10,072 nucleotides of DNA, taken from contig JBKPDC010000318.1 of the NCBI GenBank assembly GCA_046727715.1, positions 1 through 10,072 of the forward strand. Reading direction: 5' to 3'. Numbering within the stretch: the stretch's first letter is position 1; each line of letters starts with the position of its first letter. Source of the stretch: CAVQLX01 sp046727715. GTDB lineage: Bacteria > Desulfobacterota > Binatia > DP-6. Of this stretch, positions 1 through 6,339 are shown in pieces. The notes below the pieces were generated by a model that ran no database searches, was not told the DNA's origin, and was given only the letters and a program-made list of their open reading frames with translations. Made by a program: the position numbers and the translations under genes.

Positions 1-36
1 CTCAAGGTGTTCACCGGGATCGACTACCCGTTCTAG
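1..36 (+). CDS. C-terminal end of a truncated gene, possibly an outer-membrane beta-barrel protein
   Basis: Frame 1 is open from the left edge and ends at TAG (34-36), leaving the last 11 residues, LKVFTGIDYPF. The protein ends in Phe, with hydrophobic or aromatic residues at positions -1, -3, -5, -9 and -11 from the C-terminus. This alternation resembles the C-terminal beta-signal of outer-membrane barrel proteins recognised by BamA. Codon use (mostly C or G third bases) and the hairpin terminator right after the stop support a real gene end. Eleven residues are too few to name a family, so the barrel idea is an inference. Confidence 0.5.
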   Translation, partial: LKVFTGIDYPF

Positions 37-68
37 GACCGACCCAAGGCTTCGTCTCGGGTCGGTTT
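37..68 (+). terminator. Hairpin terminator after the left-edge gene
   Basis: The arms CCGACCCAAGGC (39-50) and GTCTCGGGTCGG (54-65) pair around a TTC loop. The 12-position stem has one A/C mismatch and one G-T wobble, and an outer A38-T66 pair extends it. TTT (66-68) follows. The hairpin starts 2 bp after the stop of the left-edge gene. It could also act on minus-strand transcripts coming from the asparagine synthase remnant. It resembles the hairpin after enolase at 7615-7641. Confidence 0.65.
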
Positions 69-321
69 CACACGACGGACGCGTCGCCGAGGTACTCGAG
101 CCGCCACAGCTCGAAGGCAAGCAGCGACCAGAGCGCGTTGCGTTGGTCCCGCTCGCCGCGCAGGTGCGCGTCGCAACCCTTTCAGCGCCCGGAAGCCGCC
201 GAGCTTGAGGGGCGAGGGGATCCGCGGTGACGGAGCCGTCCTCGGAGGTGATGGGCTGATCGCCGGTCTCGAGGTCGGTGATGCGCAGCCGCGCGACGCC
301 GAGGGCCACCCGGCCGTGCGC
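68..321 (-). pseudogene. Remnant of an asparagine synthase (glutamine-hydrolysing), large internal deletion and frameshifts
   Basis: Two separate parts of the AsnB/asparagine synthase family can be read on the minus strand in different frames. From 321 down to about 228, in the frame of hpnL and directly after its TGA, the translation holds GRVALGVARL, ITDLETGDQP and SEDGSV. This matches the conserved part of the N-terminal class II glutamine amidotransferase domain just before the usual NGEIYN motif. From about 180 to the TGA at 68-70, in another frame, it reads AHLRGERDQR, NALWSLLAFE and LWRLEYLG, which fits the family C-terminus. A third frame (about 226-175) gives PLKLGGFRALKGLR, which could be the segment before that end, split off by a small indel. 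The catalytic N-terminal Cys, the rest of the amidotransferase domain and the ATP-binding synthetase core are missing. The full family is about 600 residues; about 85 codons remain. The assignment rests on remembered family motifs. Confidence 0.6.
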
Positions 322-1314
322 TCACACCTCCGACGGGCGGGCCAGTGCGGGGGACGGCCGCGGCGCTCCCACGAGGAGGAGCAGTCCGACTCCGGTCCAG
401 GCCGCCTCGCGCACGCGGCGGACCAGGCTGAGCGCCAGGCCGATCTCGCCGCTCAACCCGAGTGCGATGCAGGCGGCGATCGAGCCGCCTTCGGCCACGC
501 CGATCTGTGCCGGAACGAAGAACGTCGCGAACCGCACCCCGGTGGCGAATGCCTCGATGGCGATCGCCGCCGACGGCGTCACCGTGGCGCCGAGGAAGTG
601 GAGTATCAGCCAGGTCTCGCCGGCGCTCGCGAACCATCCGAGGAGGTTGCACGAGACGGAGAGGGCTACACGCCCCGGCTGCCGGCGGTAAACCGTCGCG
701 AGGACCCGGTCGACATCTCTGGCTGCCTCCCCGATCCGCGGCCCCATGCCGATCCCGACGCGCTGCAGGACACGGTGACCGCGGCCGAGGACCCCCGCCA
801 GCTGCACGCCGACGAAGCCGATCACGGCGGCGACCTCGAGCCCGAGGAGCCACTCCATGCCGCGCACCAGAGGCGTGCCGAGCGCCAGCAGGTGCCGGGC
901 GAGGAGCACACCGACAGCGAGGAACACGCCTTGCGAAGCCACCATGGTCGTCTTCACGACGATCAACGAGGCAAGGCTCTCGGTCGCGCTGACGCGATCG
1001 CGGAGCAGCCACATCTTCGTGGCGTCTCCGCCCAGTGTCCCGGTGGGCGTGATCGTGTTGACCGCCTGGCCGGCGAGGCGAATCCGCACCAGTGCCAGCA
1101 GCGGCACGGTGGAGCCTGCGAACGTCCAGTACCAGCCGAGCGTGTCGAAGAGCTTGATGAACAGGCACGGAAAAACCAGCACGACGAGCAGGCGCCACGA
1201 CAGGACGCGGAACGAATCGGCGAGCGCCTGGAGCCCGGTGTCGGCGAGCAGGTAGGCGAAGAGGGCCGCACCGCACACGACCAGCCCCGCTCGCCACCAC
1301 CGGGCCGCCGTCAC
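322..1314 (-). CDS. hpnL: Hopanoid-associated membrane protein HpnL (flippase-like)
   Basis: A 330-residue polytopic membrane protein of the lysylphosphatidylglycerol-synthase TM / UPF0104 flippase-like superfamily, hopanoid branch (HpnL). Its biochemical role is not firmly known; a part in handling or moving hopanoid lipids is usually assumed. Seen: a hydrophobic N-terminal segment (about 8-24), a second near 41-56, GWYWTF at 60-65, and the signature NTITPTGTLGGDATK at 86-100. Later come VPAQIGVAEGG and several more hydrophobic stretches with charged loops. The frame is open further upstream, but that part is proline/arginine-rich shadow of the divergent gene. The GTG at 1312-1314 is chosen because the membrane-protein sequence starts there, it fits the family length and a GGGGAG lies 3 nt upstream (short spacing). 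It is divergent from hpnJ across about 209 bp, which supports the hopanoid label. The C-terminus runs straight into the asparagine synthase remnant, so the last few residues could be altered. Confidence 0.8.
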   Translation of the reverse strand: MTAARWWRAGLVVCGAALFAYLLADTGLQALADSFRVLSWRLLVVLVFPCLFIKLFDTLGWYWTFAGSTVPLLALVRIRLAGQAVNTITPTGTLGGDATKMWLLRDRVSATESLASLIVVKTTMVASQGVFLAVGVLLARHLLALGTPLVRGMEWLLGLEVAAVIGFVGVQLAGVLGRGHRVLQRVGIGMGPRIGEAARDVDRVLATVYRRQPGRVALSVSCNLLGWFASAGETWLILHFLGATVTPSAAIAIEAFATGVRFATFFVPAQIGVAEGGSIAACIALGLSGEIGLALSLVRRVREAAWTGVGLLLLVGAPRPSPALARPSEV

Positions 1315-1523
1315 GTGCTCCCCGCCCGAGGTCCGGCTGGCGCCAGCGCCTGCCGGCGAACGTCCCGGTCGGATCCTGCCGGCACCGCAGTCAACCGGGC
1401 TCACTTGACACCGAACCCACTGACCATTCAAGCGTGCGCCTCGTCGTGCGCAGCGGGGACCATGGCCCGCCGTGCCGTCCTCGTGATACGTACTGGGGAC
1501 CTCGTTCCCCGGGGAGACTGACC
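1315..1523. promoter_or_regulatory. Divergent hpnL / hpnJ control region
   Basis: This 209-bp noncoding gap separates the two divergent hopanoid starts. On the plus strand TTGACA (1405-1410) is a perfect match to the sigma-70 -35 box. Sixteen nt later TTCAAG (1427-1432) is only a weak -10 match, so this is a tentative promoter for hpnJ-hpnK with a leader of about 85 nt. I found no convincing promoter for hpnL on the minus strand. Confidence 0.3.
1511..1516 (+). promoter_or_regulatory. Shine-Dalgarno site that sets the hpnJ start
   Basis: GGGGAG lies 7 nt before the GTG at 1524. It favours this start over earlier in-frame candidates (GTG 1434, ATG 1461), which would add about 20-30 residues unlike the family. 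Confidence 0.6.
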
Positions 1524-3065
1524 GTGCGTGTGCTGCTCGTGCATCCGAGCCCCCTGATCTTCTCGGAGATCTACCTGCGGCTCGAGCCACTCGGGCTCGA
1601 GCGCGTGGCCGGCGCAGCCGAGGCCGCCGGACACGACGTGCGGCTGCTCGATCTCCAGGTGTTTCCGGGCGCGCGCCTCGACCGGCTGATCGCGGAGTGG
1701 GACCCCGACGTGGTCGGCTTCTCGCTGAACTACCTGGCGAACGTGCCCGAGGTGATCGACCTCGCGCGTGCGGCGAAAGCTTGCCGGCCGCACTGCGGCG
1801 TCGTGGTGGGCGGGCACAGCGCCTCGTTCGTCGCCACCGACCTCCTCGCGCACGCCGCCGGCGCCATCGACTGCGTGGTGCGCGGCGAGGGCGAGGGCAT
1901 CATGCCGCGCGTGCTCGAGGCCTTCGCGGGCGGCCCGGCGCTCGAGACCCTGCCGGGCGTGGTCACGCGCGACGGAACCGGTCCCGCGCCGCTGCTGGTC
2001 AGAGACCTCGAGTACCCGATGCCGGCGCGTCACCTCGCCGGCGGGCGCCGCAAGTACTTCATCGGCGAGCTCGACCCGTGCGCCTCCATCGAGTTCACGC
2101 GTGGCTGCCCGTGGGATTGCGCCTTCTGCAGCGCCTGGACCTTCTACGGCCGGAGCTACCGCACGCTCTCGCCCGAAGCCGCAGGCGAGGACCTGGCGAG
2201 CATCGCAGAGCCGAACGTCTTCATCGTCGACGACGTGGCATTCATCCGCTCCGAGCACGGCATGGCGATCGCCGACGAAATCGATCGCCGGCGCATCCGC
2301 AAGCGCTACTACCTGGAGACGCGTGCCGACGTCCTGCTGCGCAACCGCGAGGTGTTCGCCCGCTGGGTGACCCTCGGCCTGCGCTACATGTTCCTCGGCA
2401 TCGAGGCGATCGACGAGGAAGGGCTCGAGCGCCACCGCAAGCGCGTGCGCCTGGGCGAGAACGAGCAAGCGCTCGAGGTCGCCCGCCAGCTCGGGCTGGT
2501 GGTCGCCGTCAACATCATCGCCGACCCCGGCTGGGACGAGCACCGCTTCGAGGTGGTGCGGCAGTGGGCCCTCGAGGTGCCCGAGATCGTGAACCTGACG
2601 ATCAACACGCCGTATCCCGGCACCGAGACGTGGCTCACGGAGTCGCGCCGCTTCACGAGCCGCGACTACCGGCTGTTCGACGTCCAGCATGCCGTGCTGC
2701 CCACCGCGCTTCCGCTCGCGCGCTTCTACGAGGAGTTCGTGAAGACGCAGCATGTCCTCTCCCGCAAGCACCTCGGGCTGCGCGCGCTCTACGACGTGTT
2801 CGGCATCACGGTGAAGCTGCTCGCGCAGGGGCAGACGAACTTCTGGAAGATGCTGTGGAAGTTCGGCCAGGTGTACTCGGCCGAACGGCTGATCGCCGAC
2901 CACGCGAAGCCGGTACGGTACGAGCTCCGTTTGCCGCCGCCGGTGCATCGCCCGTCGAAGGAGGAGCTGTACGTCCACCACGTAGGGGCGGTGGGGGGAG
3001 GCGGGGCTCGGAGCCCTTCACGACTCGGCCCCCAGCGCGGTACACCGTCCGCGTGCGGCGGTTGA
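1524..3065 (+). CDS. hpnJ: Hopanoid biosynthesis radical SAM protein HpnJ
   Basis: A 513-residue radical SAM enzyme of the B12-binding-domain class. In bacteria where it has been studied, HpnJ acts after HpnI and HpnK to turn the glucosaminyl group on bacteriohopanetetrol into the cyclitol ether head group. Seen: an N-terminal Rossmann-like cobalamin-binding-type domain (about 1-140) beginning VRVLLVHPSP and containing VVVGGHSASF. The [4Fe-4S] motif CPWDCAFC follows, with Cys195, Cys199 and Cys202 in the usual CxxxCxxC spacing. Next come FIVDDVAF, the YYLETRAD strand and FLGIEAIDEEGL, all typical of the SAM barrel. The last about 27 residues, after YVHH, are glycine- and proline-rich, encoded over a G-rich tract, and look unlike family sequence. 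The stop overlaps the hpnK GTG by 13 bp, so the two are probably translated together. The family is usually about 40 residues shorter. Confidence 0.88.
   Translation: MRVLLVHPSPLIFSEIYLRLEPLGLERVAGAAEAAGHDVRLLDLQVFPGARLDRLIAEWDPDVVGFSLNYLANVPEVIDLARAAKACRPHCGVVVGGHSASFVATDLLAHAAGAIDCVVRGEGEGIMPRVLEAFAGGPALETLPGVVTRDGTGPAPLLVRDLEYPMPARHLAGGRRKYFIGELDPCASIEFTRGCPWDCAFCSAWTFYGRSYRTLSPEAAGEDLASIAEPNVFIVDDVAFIRSEHGMAIADEIDRRRIRKRYYLETRADVLLRNREVFARWVTLGLRYMFLGIEAIDEEGLERHRKRVRLGENEQALEVARQLGLVVAVNIIADPGWDEHRFEVVRQWALEVPEIVNLTINTPYPGTETWLTESRRFTSRDYRLFDVQHAVLPTALPLARFYEEFVKTQHVLSRKHLGLRALYDVFGITVKLLAQGQTNFWKMLWKFGQVYSAERLIADHAKPVRYELRLPPPVHRPSKEELYVHHVGAVGGGGARSPSRLGPQRGTPSACGG
2985..3016 (+). other. 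G-rich tract and small hairpin at the hpnJ 3' end
   Basis: Positions 2985-3006 hold closely spaced runs of 4, 2, 6, 2 and 4 Gs, able in principle to form a two-tier G-quadruplex. A short hairpin follows: GGGCT (3004-3008), loop CGG, AGCCC (3012-3016). Both lie within the poorly conserved HpnJ tail, 37-68 nt before the hpnK start. They could affect hpnK translation or simply be GC-rich low-complexity sequence. Confidence 0.3.
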
Positions 3066-3907
3066 TCGTCACGGCGGACGACTTCGGGCTGTGCGAAGCG
3101 GTCAACGAGGCGGTGGAGATCGCGCACCGCGACGGCATCCTGTCGACGGCGAGCCTCATGGTCGGCGGGAGCGCGGCCGCAGATGCCGTCGCGCGCGCAC
3201 GCCGGCTGCCGACGCTGCGGGTGGGGCTGCACGTCGTCGTCGTCCAGGATCGGCCGCTGCTGCCGCCGTCGCAGGTGTCGCGCCTCACGGAGCGCAGCGG
3301 ATACCTGTCGCACAGGCTGGTTGCGTCCGGCTTCCGCTTCTTCTTCGACCCGGTGGCGCGACGGCAGCTGGAGGCCGAGATTCGCGCCCAGTTCGAGGCG
3401 TTCGCCGCCACCGGGCTCGAGCTGGATCACGTCAACGCGCACAATCACATGCACCTGCACCCGACAGTCCTCGGCATCATCCTGCGCGTCGGTCGCGAGT
3501 TCGGGCTGCGCGCGATGCGCGTGCCCTACGAGCCGCCACTCATCGGCTGGCGTGTCGCGGGGCGGGGCCTCGTCCCCCAGCTCGCCGCCGCCGCCGGGCT
3601 CGCGCCCTGGCTCGGCGTGTTGCGCGCGCGGCTGCGTCGCCGGGGCATCCGTTCGAACGACGTCGTGCTCGGGCTGAGCGCCAGCGGCGCGATGGACGAG
3701 GCGATGGTCCTCAAGTTGCTGGACCTGACGCCGTCCGGCGAGATCGTCGAGATGTATTTCCACCCCGCCACGCGACGGGCGCCCGAGATCGACCGCCGGA
3801 TGAAATCATTCCGGCACGAGGCCGAGCTGGCCGCGCTCACCAGCCCCGAGGTCCGGCGGGCCGCCGACCGCCTCGAGATCCACCGGACCACGTTCGCGGA
3901 TCTCTGA
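3053..3907 (+). CDS. hpnK: Hopanoid biosynthesis deacetylase HpnK (YdjC/ChbG family)
   Basis: A 284-residue member of the YdjC/ChbG carbohydrate deacetylase family, hopanoid branch. In characterised systems HpnK removes the acetyl group from N-acetylglucosaminyl bacteriohopanetetrol, giving the glucosaminyl form used by HpnJ. Seen: the N-terminal strand and metal-binding motif TADDFG (7-12), VGLH with His60, and the histidine-rich NAHNHMHLHP (128-137). Asp10, His60 and His130 are the likely divalent-metal ligands. Near the C-terminus comes EMYFHPA. The length fits the family (about 280). GTG 3053 is the only reasonable start, because TADDFG must lie close to the N-terminus. It has no clear Shine-Dalgarno and sits inside the end of hpnJ, which suggests translational coupling. 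Confidence 0.88.
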   Translation: MRRLIVTADDFGLCEAVNEAVEIAHRDGILSTASLMVGGSAAADAVARARRLPTLRVGLHVVVVQDRPLLPPSQVSRLTERSGYLSHRLVASGFRFFFDPVARRQLEAEIRAQFEAFAATGLELDHVNAHNHMHLHPTVLGIILRVGREFGLRAMRVPYEPPLIGWRVAGRGLVPQLAAAAGLAPWLGVLRARLRRRGIRSNDVVLGLSASGAMDEAMVLKLLDLTPSGEIVEMYFHPATRRAPEIDRRMKSFRHEAELAALTSPEVRRAADRLEIHRTTFADL

Positions 3908-3927
3908 CCACGGTTGTCAACCGGGTC
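3906..3927. terminator. Possible bidirectional terminator between hpnK and the glycosyltransferase
   Basis: GACC (3906-3909), a bulged A, and CGGTT (3911-3915) pair with AACCG (3919-3923) and GGTC (3924-3927) around a GTC loop. The nine-pair stem covers both convergent stop codons (TGA 3905-3907 plus strand, TGA 3919-3917 minus strand). No T-tract follows on either strand, so true intrinsic termination is uncertain. Confidence 0.35.
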
Positions 3928-5587
3928 CACTCGCGCGCAGCCCCGCGCCGGGGGGGACGAGGACGAGCGTCAGCGACCCCCGCCGCGATTGCTGCGCCTC
4001 GCTCACCGCGAGCGGCTCGAGCGGCTTCCCCTGCGTGTCGCGCCAGCGCTGCCGCTCGTCCTCCCAGAGCAGGAGATAGGCGGGGCCACGGCTCTGCGCG
4101 CGCCAGGGCTCGAGGGGGCGCGGCGCATAGAAGCGCAGCCCCGCATCGGGCGCGAAGAAGGCGAACAGGGTGGCGTCCGGCGGCACGAGCCCGTCTACAC
4201 GCGCCATGAACGGCTGGAGGCTGGCGGCACGCCCGATCGGGGGACGCAACCAGATGCCGATCGCCGCCGTCCACGCGATCGTGAGCACCGCCACCACGTG
4301 CACGAGCCGCCGCCAGTCGCTCGCCCGGCGCGCGCGCAGCATGAGGAACGCTCCCCCGAGCGCGAGTCCCGCGAGCACGACGAGGACCGGCGCCGCCGAC
4401 CGCGTGACCGAGACGATCGCCAGCGTGTTCTGCGCGTCGCGCGGCTTGAGCCAGGGCCGGAGCAACACCGCCACGTCGGCGCCCGACGCCAGAGCCGCCG
4501 CGGCGACCCCGAGGATGGCGAACACCGGCGGGTAGAGGGCGGTGGTCAGGCGAAGGATGCCGGCGAGACGTCCCGCCGGTGGCTGCTCCACGCCGAGGCC
4601 GACGAGGAGCATCAGCGCCGGGAAGAGCGGCAGGAGGTACACGCTCCGCTTCGCGTCGGCGAGCGAGAAGAAGACGAGCGTGACCATCACCCAGACCGTC
4701 GCGAACACGAGGGCCGCAGTGCGCCGGGTACGGTCGGCGAGCGGCACGCCGGCGAGGGGCAGGAGCGGCGTCCACGGCAACAGGCCGATCAGCCCGACCA
4801 GCGGCAGGTAGAGAAGGCCGTGGGAGTGACCCGTCCCGGCGTCCTCGCTGTCGACGTAGCGCAGCCAGTTCTCCTGCGCGACGACGTCGAAGAACGCCCA
4901 GCCGTGCCTGGTGAACGCCGCGCCGTACCAGAGCGCGGCGATCGCGCCGCCCAGGACGAGCACCGGGATCGCGCCGAGGCGGCGGAGCAGCGAGAGGTCG
5001 CGCCGGACGGCGATCAATGCCGCCACCGCCAGCGCGGGGAGGACGAGTGCGACCGGTCCCTTGGCCAGGGTGGCGAGCACGGCACCGCCGACCGCGGTGA
5101 CCAGCAGCGCGAGCCCGGGACGCTCCCGGTCGCGCACCAGGGCTGTGAGCCACGCCCCGAAGAGCACCGTGAGTCCGGCGACCAGTGCCATGTCGACGCG
5201 CGCGATCGTCGCGGCGCGGATCCATTCCAGCGTGGTGGCGAGCATCAACGCCGCCAGGAAGGCGACCGCAGCCCCGAAGGTCGCGTGGACGACCACCCAG
5301 GTGACGAGGACCCCGGCGGTTGCGAGGAGCGCCGACGGCAGGCGCGCCGCCAGCTCCGGACGCTGCGGCAGGAGTGACAGGGCCGTCGCCGCCGCCCAGT
5401 AGAACACCGGCGGCTTGCGGGTGAGTTCGCCGTCGGGGCGCGACGGCACGAGCCACTCTCCCGTCCGGATCATCTCCCGGGCGACCAGTGCCTCGCGCGG
5501 CTCGCCGCGGGTGTAGAAAGGCACGTCGCCCAGACCCGTGAAGAACAGCAGCAGGCACGCGAGGAGCAGAAGAGCGGGCGCCTTCAC
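3917..5587 (-). CDS. ArnT/PMT-type integral-membrane glycosyltransferase
   Basis: A 556-residue GT-C fold enzyme of the PMT_2 / ArnT (GT39/GT83-like) group, which moves sugars from polyprenyl-phosphate donors to lipid or protein acceptors on the outer face of the inner membrane. Seen: a hydrophobic N-terminal helix (about 4-19), then an acidic periplasmic loop RGEPREALVAREM (27-39) in place of the usual DE/DxR motif. Next come RKPPVFYW (57-64), ARVDM (129-133), AKGPVA (175-180) and QENWLRY (238-244). HSHGLLY and PWTPLLP follow, then FFSLADAKRSVYLLPLFPAL (306-325). About eleven further hydrophobic segments alternate with Arg-rich loops. The start is GTG 5587, with GGAG 5 nt upstream. The acceptor cannot be read from sequence. 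Lipid A, another envelope lipid or, less likely, a hopanoid are options, the last suggested only by adjacency to hpnK. Confidence 0.8.
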   Translation of the reverse strand: MKAPALLLLACLLLFFTGLGDVPFYTRGEPREALVAREMIRTGEWLVPSRPDGELTRKPPVFYWAAATALSLLPQRPELAARLPSALLATAGVLVTWVVVHATFGAAVAFLAALMLATTLEWIRAATIARVDMALVAGLTVLFGAWLTALVRDRERPGLALLVTAVGGAVLATLAKGPVALVLPALAVAALIAVRRDLSLLRRLGAIPVLVLGGAIAALWYGAAFTRHGWAFFDVVAQENWLRYVDSEDAGTGHSHGLLYLPLVGLIGLLPWTPLLPLAGVPLADRTRRTAALVFATVWVMVTLVFFSLADAKRSVYLLPLFPALMLLVGLGVEQPPAGRLAGILRLTTALYPPVFAILGVAAAALASGADVAVLLRPWLKPRDAQNTLAIVSVTRSAAPVLVVLAGLALGGAFLMLRARRASDWRRLVHVVAVLTIAWTAAIGIWLRPPIGRAASLQPFMARVDGLVPPDATLFAFFAPDAGLRFYAPRPLEPWRAQSRGPAYLLLWEDERQRWRDTQGKPLEPLAVSEAQQSRRGSLTLVLVPPGAGLRASGPG

Positions 5588-5620
5588 CGCCGCTCCGGCC
5601 TGCCGCCCGGGGTGCGATCC

Positions 5621-5649
5621 TTGTCACTCGCCGGTCGGGCTGTTAGCGT
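5621..5649 (+). promoter_or_regulatory. Candidate promoter for the methyltransferase-enolase pair
   Basis: TTGTCA (5621-5626) and TAGCGT (5644-5649) are spaced 17 nt, a 5/6 and a 3/6 match to the sigma-70 consensus. The -10 ends 9 nt before the ATG at 5659, so the transcript would have almost no leader. That agrees with the absence of a Shine-Dalgarno there. Weak evidence. Confidence 0.3.
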
Positions 5650-5658
5650 CGCGCAGTC

Positions 5659-6318
5659 ATGGCGGAGCCGGTCGCGGAGCACTACGACGCGCGCTGGGGC
5701 TACCGCCATTTCGACGCCGAGCGCTACGAGCGCCGCCGCTACGGAAGCTTCGGCCGGCGGGTCAATTTGCGGCTCACCGAGCGCGCGCTCGCGCGGGCAC
5801 TCGCCGGTGTCCCGCCCGGGGGTCTCGTGCTCGACGCCCCCTGCGGGACAGGCATCCTGTCCGCGTTCCTCCGCCGCCGGGGATTCCGGGTGATCGGCGC
5901 CGACATCTCGCCGGCGATGCTCGCCGTGGCGCGGCGGCGCGGCGCGGCGCTGGGTCACGTGCGTGCCGACCTCGAGCGGCCGCCCTGCAAGCCGCGCAGC
6001 GTCGACGCGGTGGTGAGCAGTCGCTTCATGATGCACCTGCCGGCCGACACCCGGACGCGGATGTTCCGCAACCTGGCCGACCTGGCGCGCGGCCCGGTGG
6101 TCGCCACCGTGTGCCATCCTTACACCTGGAAGAGCTTCCAGCGCGGCGTGCGACGGGTGCTGGGAAGCAACCCGAAGCGCAGCCCGAGGCTCACGAAGCG
6201 CGAGCTGGCGAACGAGGCAGCACGTGCCGGGCTCCGGCTCGAGCGCGTCATCCCGGTGCTGCCCCTGCTGTCCGAGGTCTGGGTGGTGGTCCTGCGCACG
6301 CTGCCCGGGCCGTCCTAG
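5659..6318 (+). CDS. Class I SAM-dependent methyltransferase, substrate unknown
   Basis: A 219-residue small methyltransferase with the Rossmann-like class I fold. Seen: SAM-binding motif I VLDAPCGTG (57-65); motif II strand VIGADIS with an acidic residue near 83 for the ribose; SPAMLAVARRR just after; an RADLERPP motif III-like segment; SVDAVVSSRFMMHLP, matching the motif IV/post-IV region; and RLTKRELANEAARAGL near the C-terminus, as in ubiE/Methyltransf_11-type enzymes. The substrate cannot be told. The ATG at 5659 lacks a Shine-Dalgarno, but YDARWGYRHFDAERYE fits this family's N-terminus. It ends 21 bp before enolase on the same strand, so the two are probably cotranscribed. Confidence 0.8.
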   Translation: MAEPVAEHYDARWGYRHFDAERYERRRYGSFGRRVNLRLTERALARALAGVPPGGLVLDAPCGTGILSAFLRRRGFRVIGADISPAMLAVARRRGAALGHVRADLERPPCKPRSVDAVVSSRFMMHLPADTRTRMFRNLADLARGPVVATVCHPYTWKSFQRGVRRVLGSNPKRSPRLTKRELANEAARAGLRLERVIPVLPLLSEVWVVVLRTLPGPS

Positions 6319-6339
6319 ACCCGAGACCAGGAGAGAGCA

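Noticed and set aside
205..1521. Long plus-strand open frame (438 codons) antisense to hpnL
   Set aside because: Rich in Arg, Glu, Asp, Gln and His with no recognisable domain, while the minus strand encodes a clear membrane protein with family motifs. It is a GC-rich shadow.
1388..3930. Near-identical 15-mers GTCAACCGGG(C/T)(T/C)CAC at about 1390-1404 and 3916-3930
   Set aside because: Two mismatches, and the second copy is part of a stop-codon hairpin. Likely chance in GC-rich sequence.
3914..5377. Long plus-strand open frame (487 codons) antisense to the glycosyltransferase
   Set aside because: Charged, low-complexity translation (Glu/Arg/Asp/Gln) typical of the antisense of a hydrophobic GC-rich gene.
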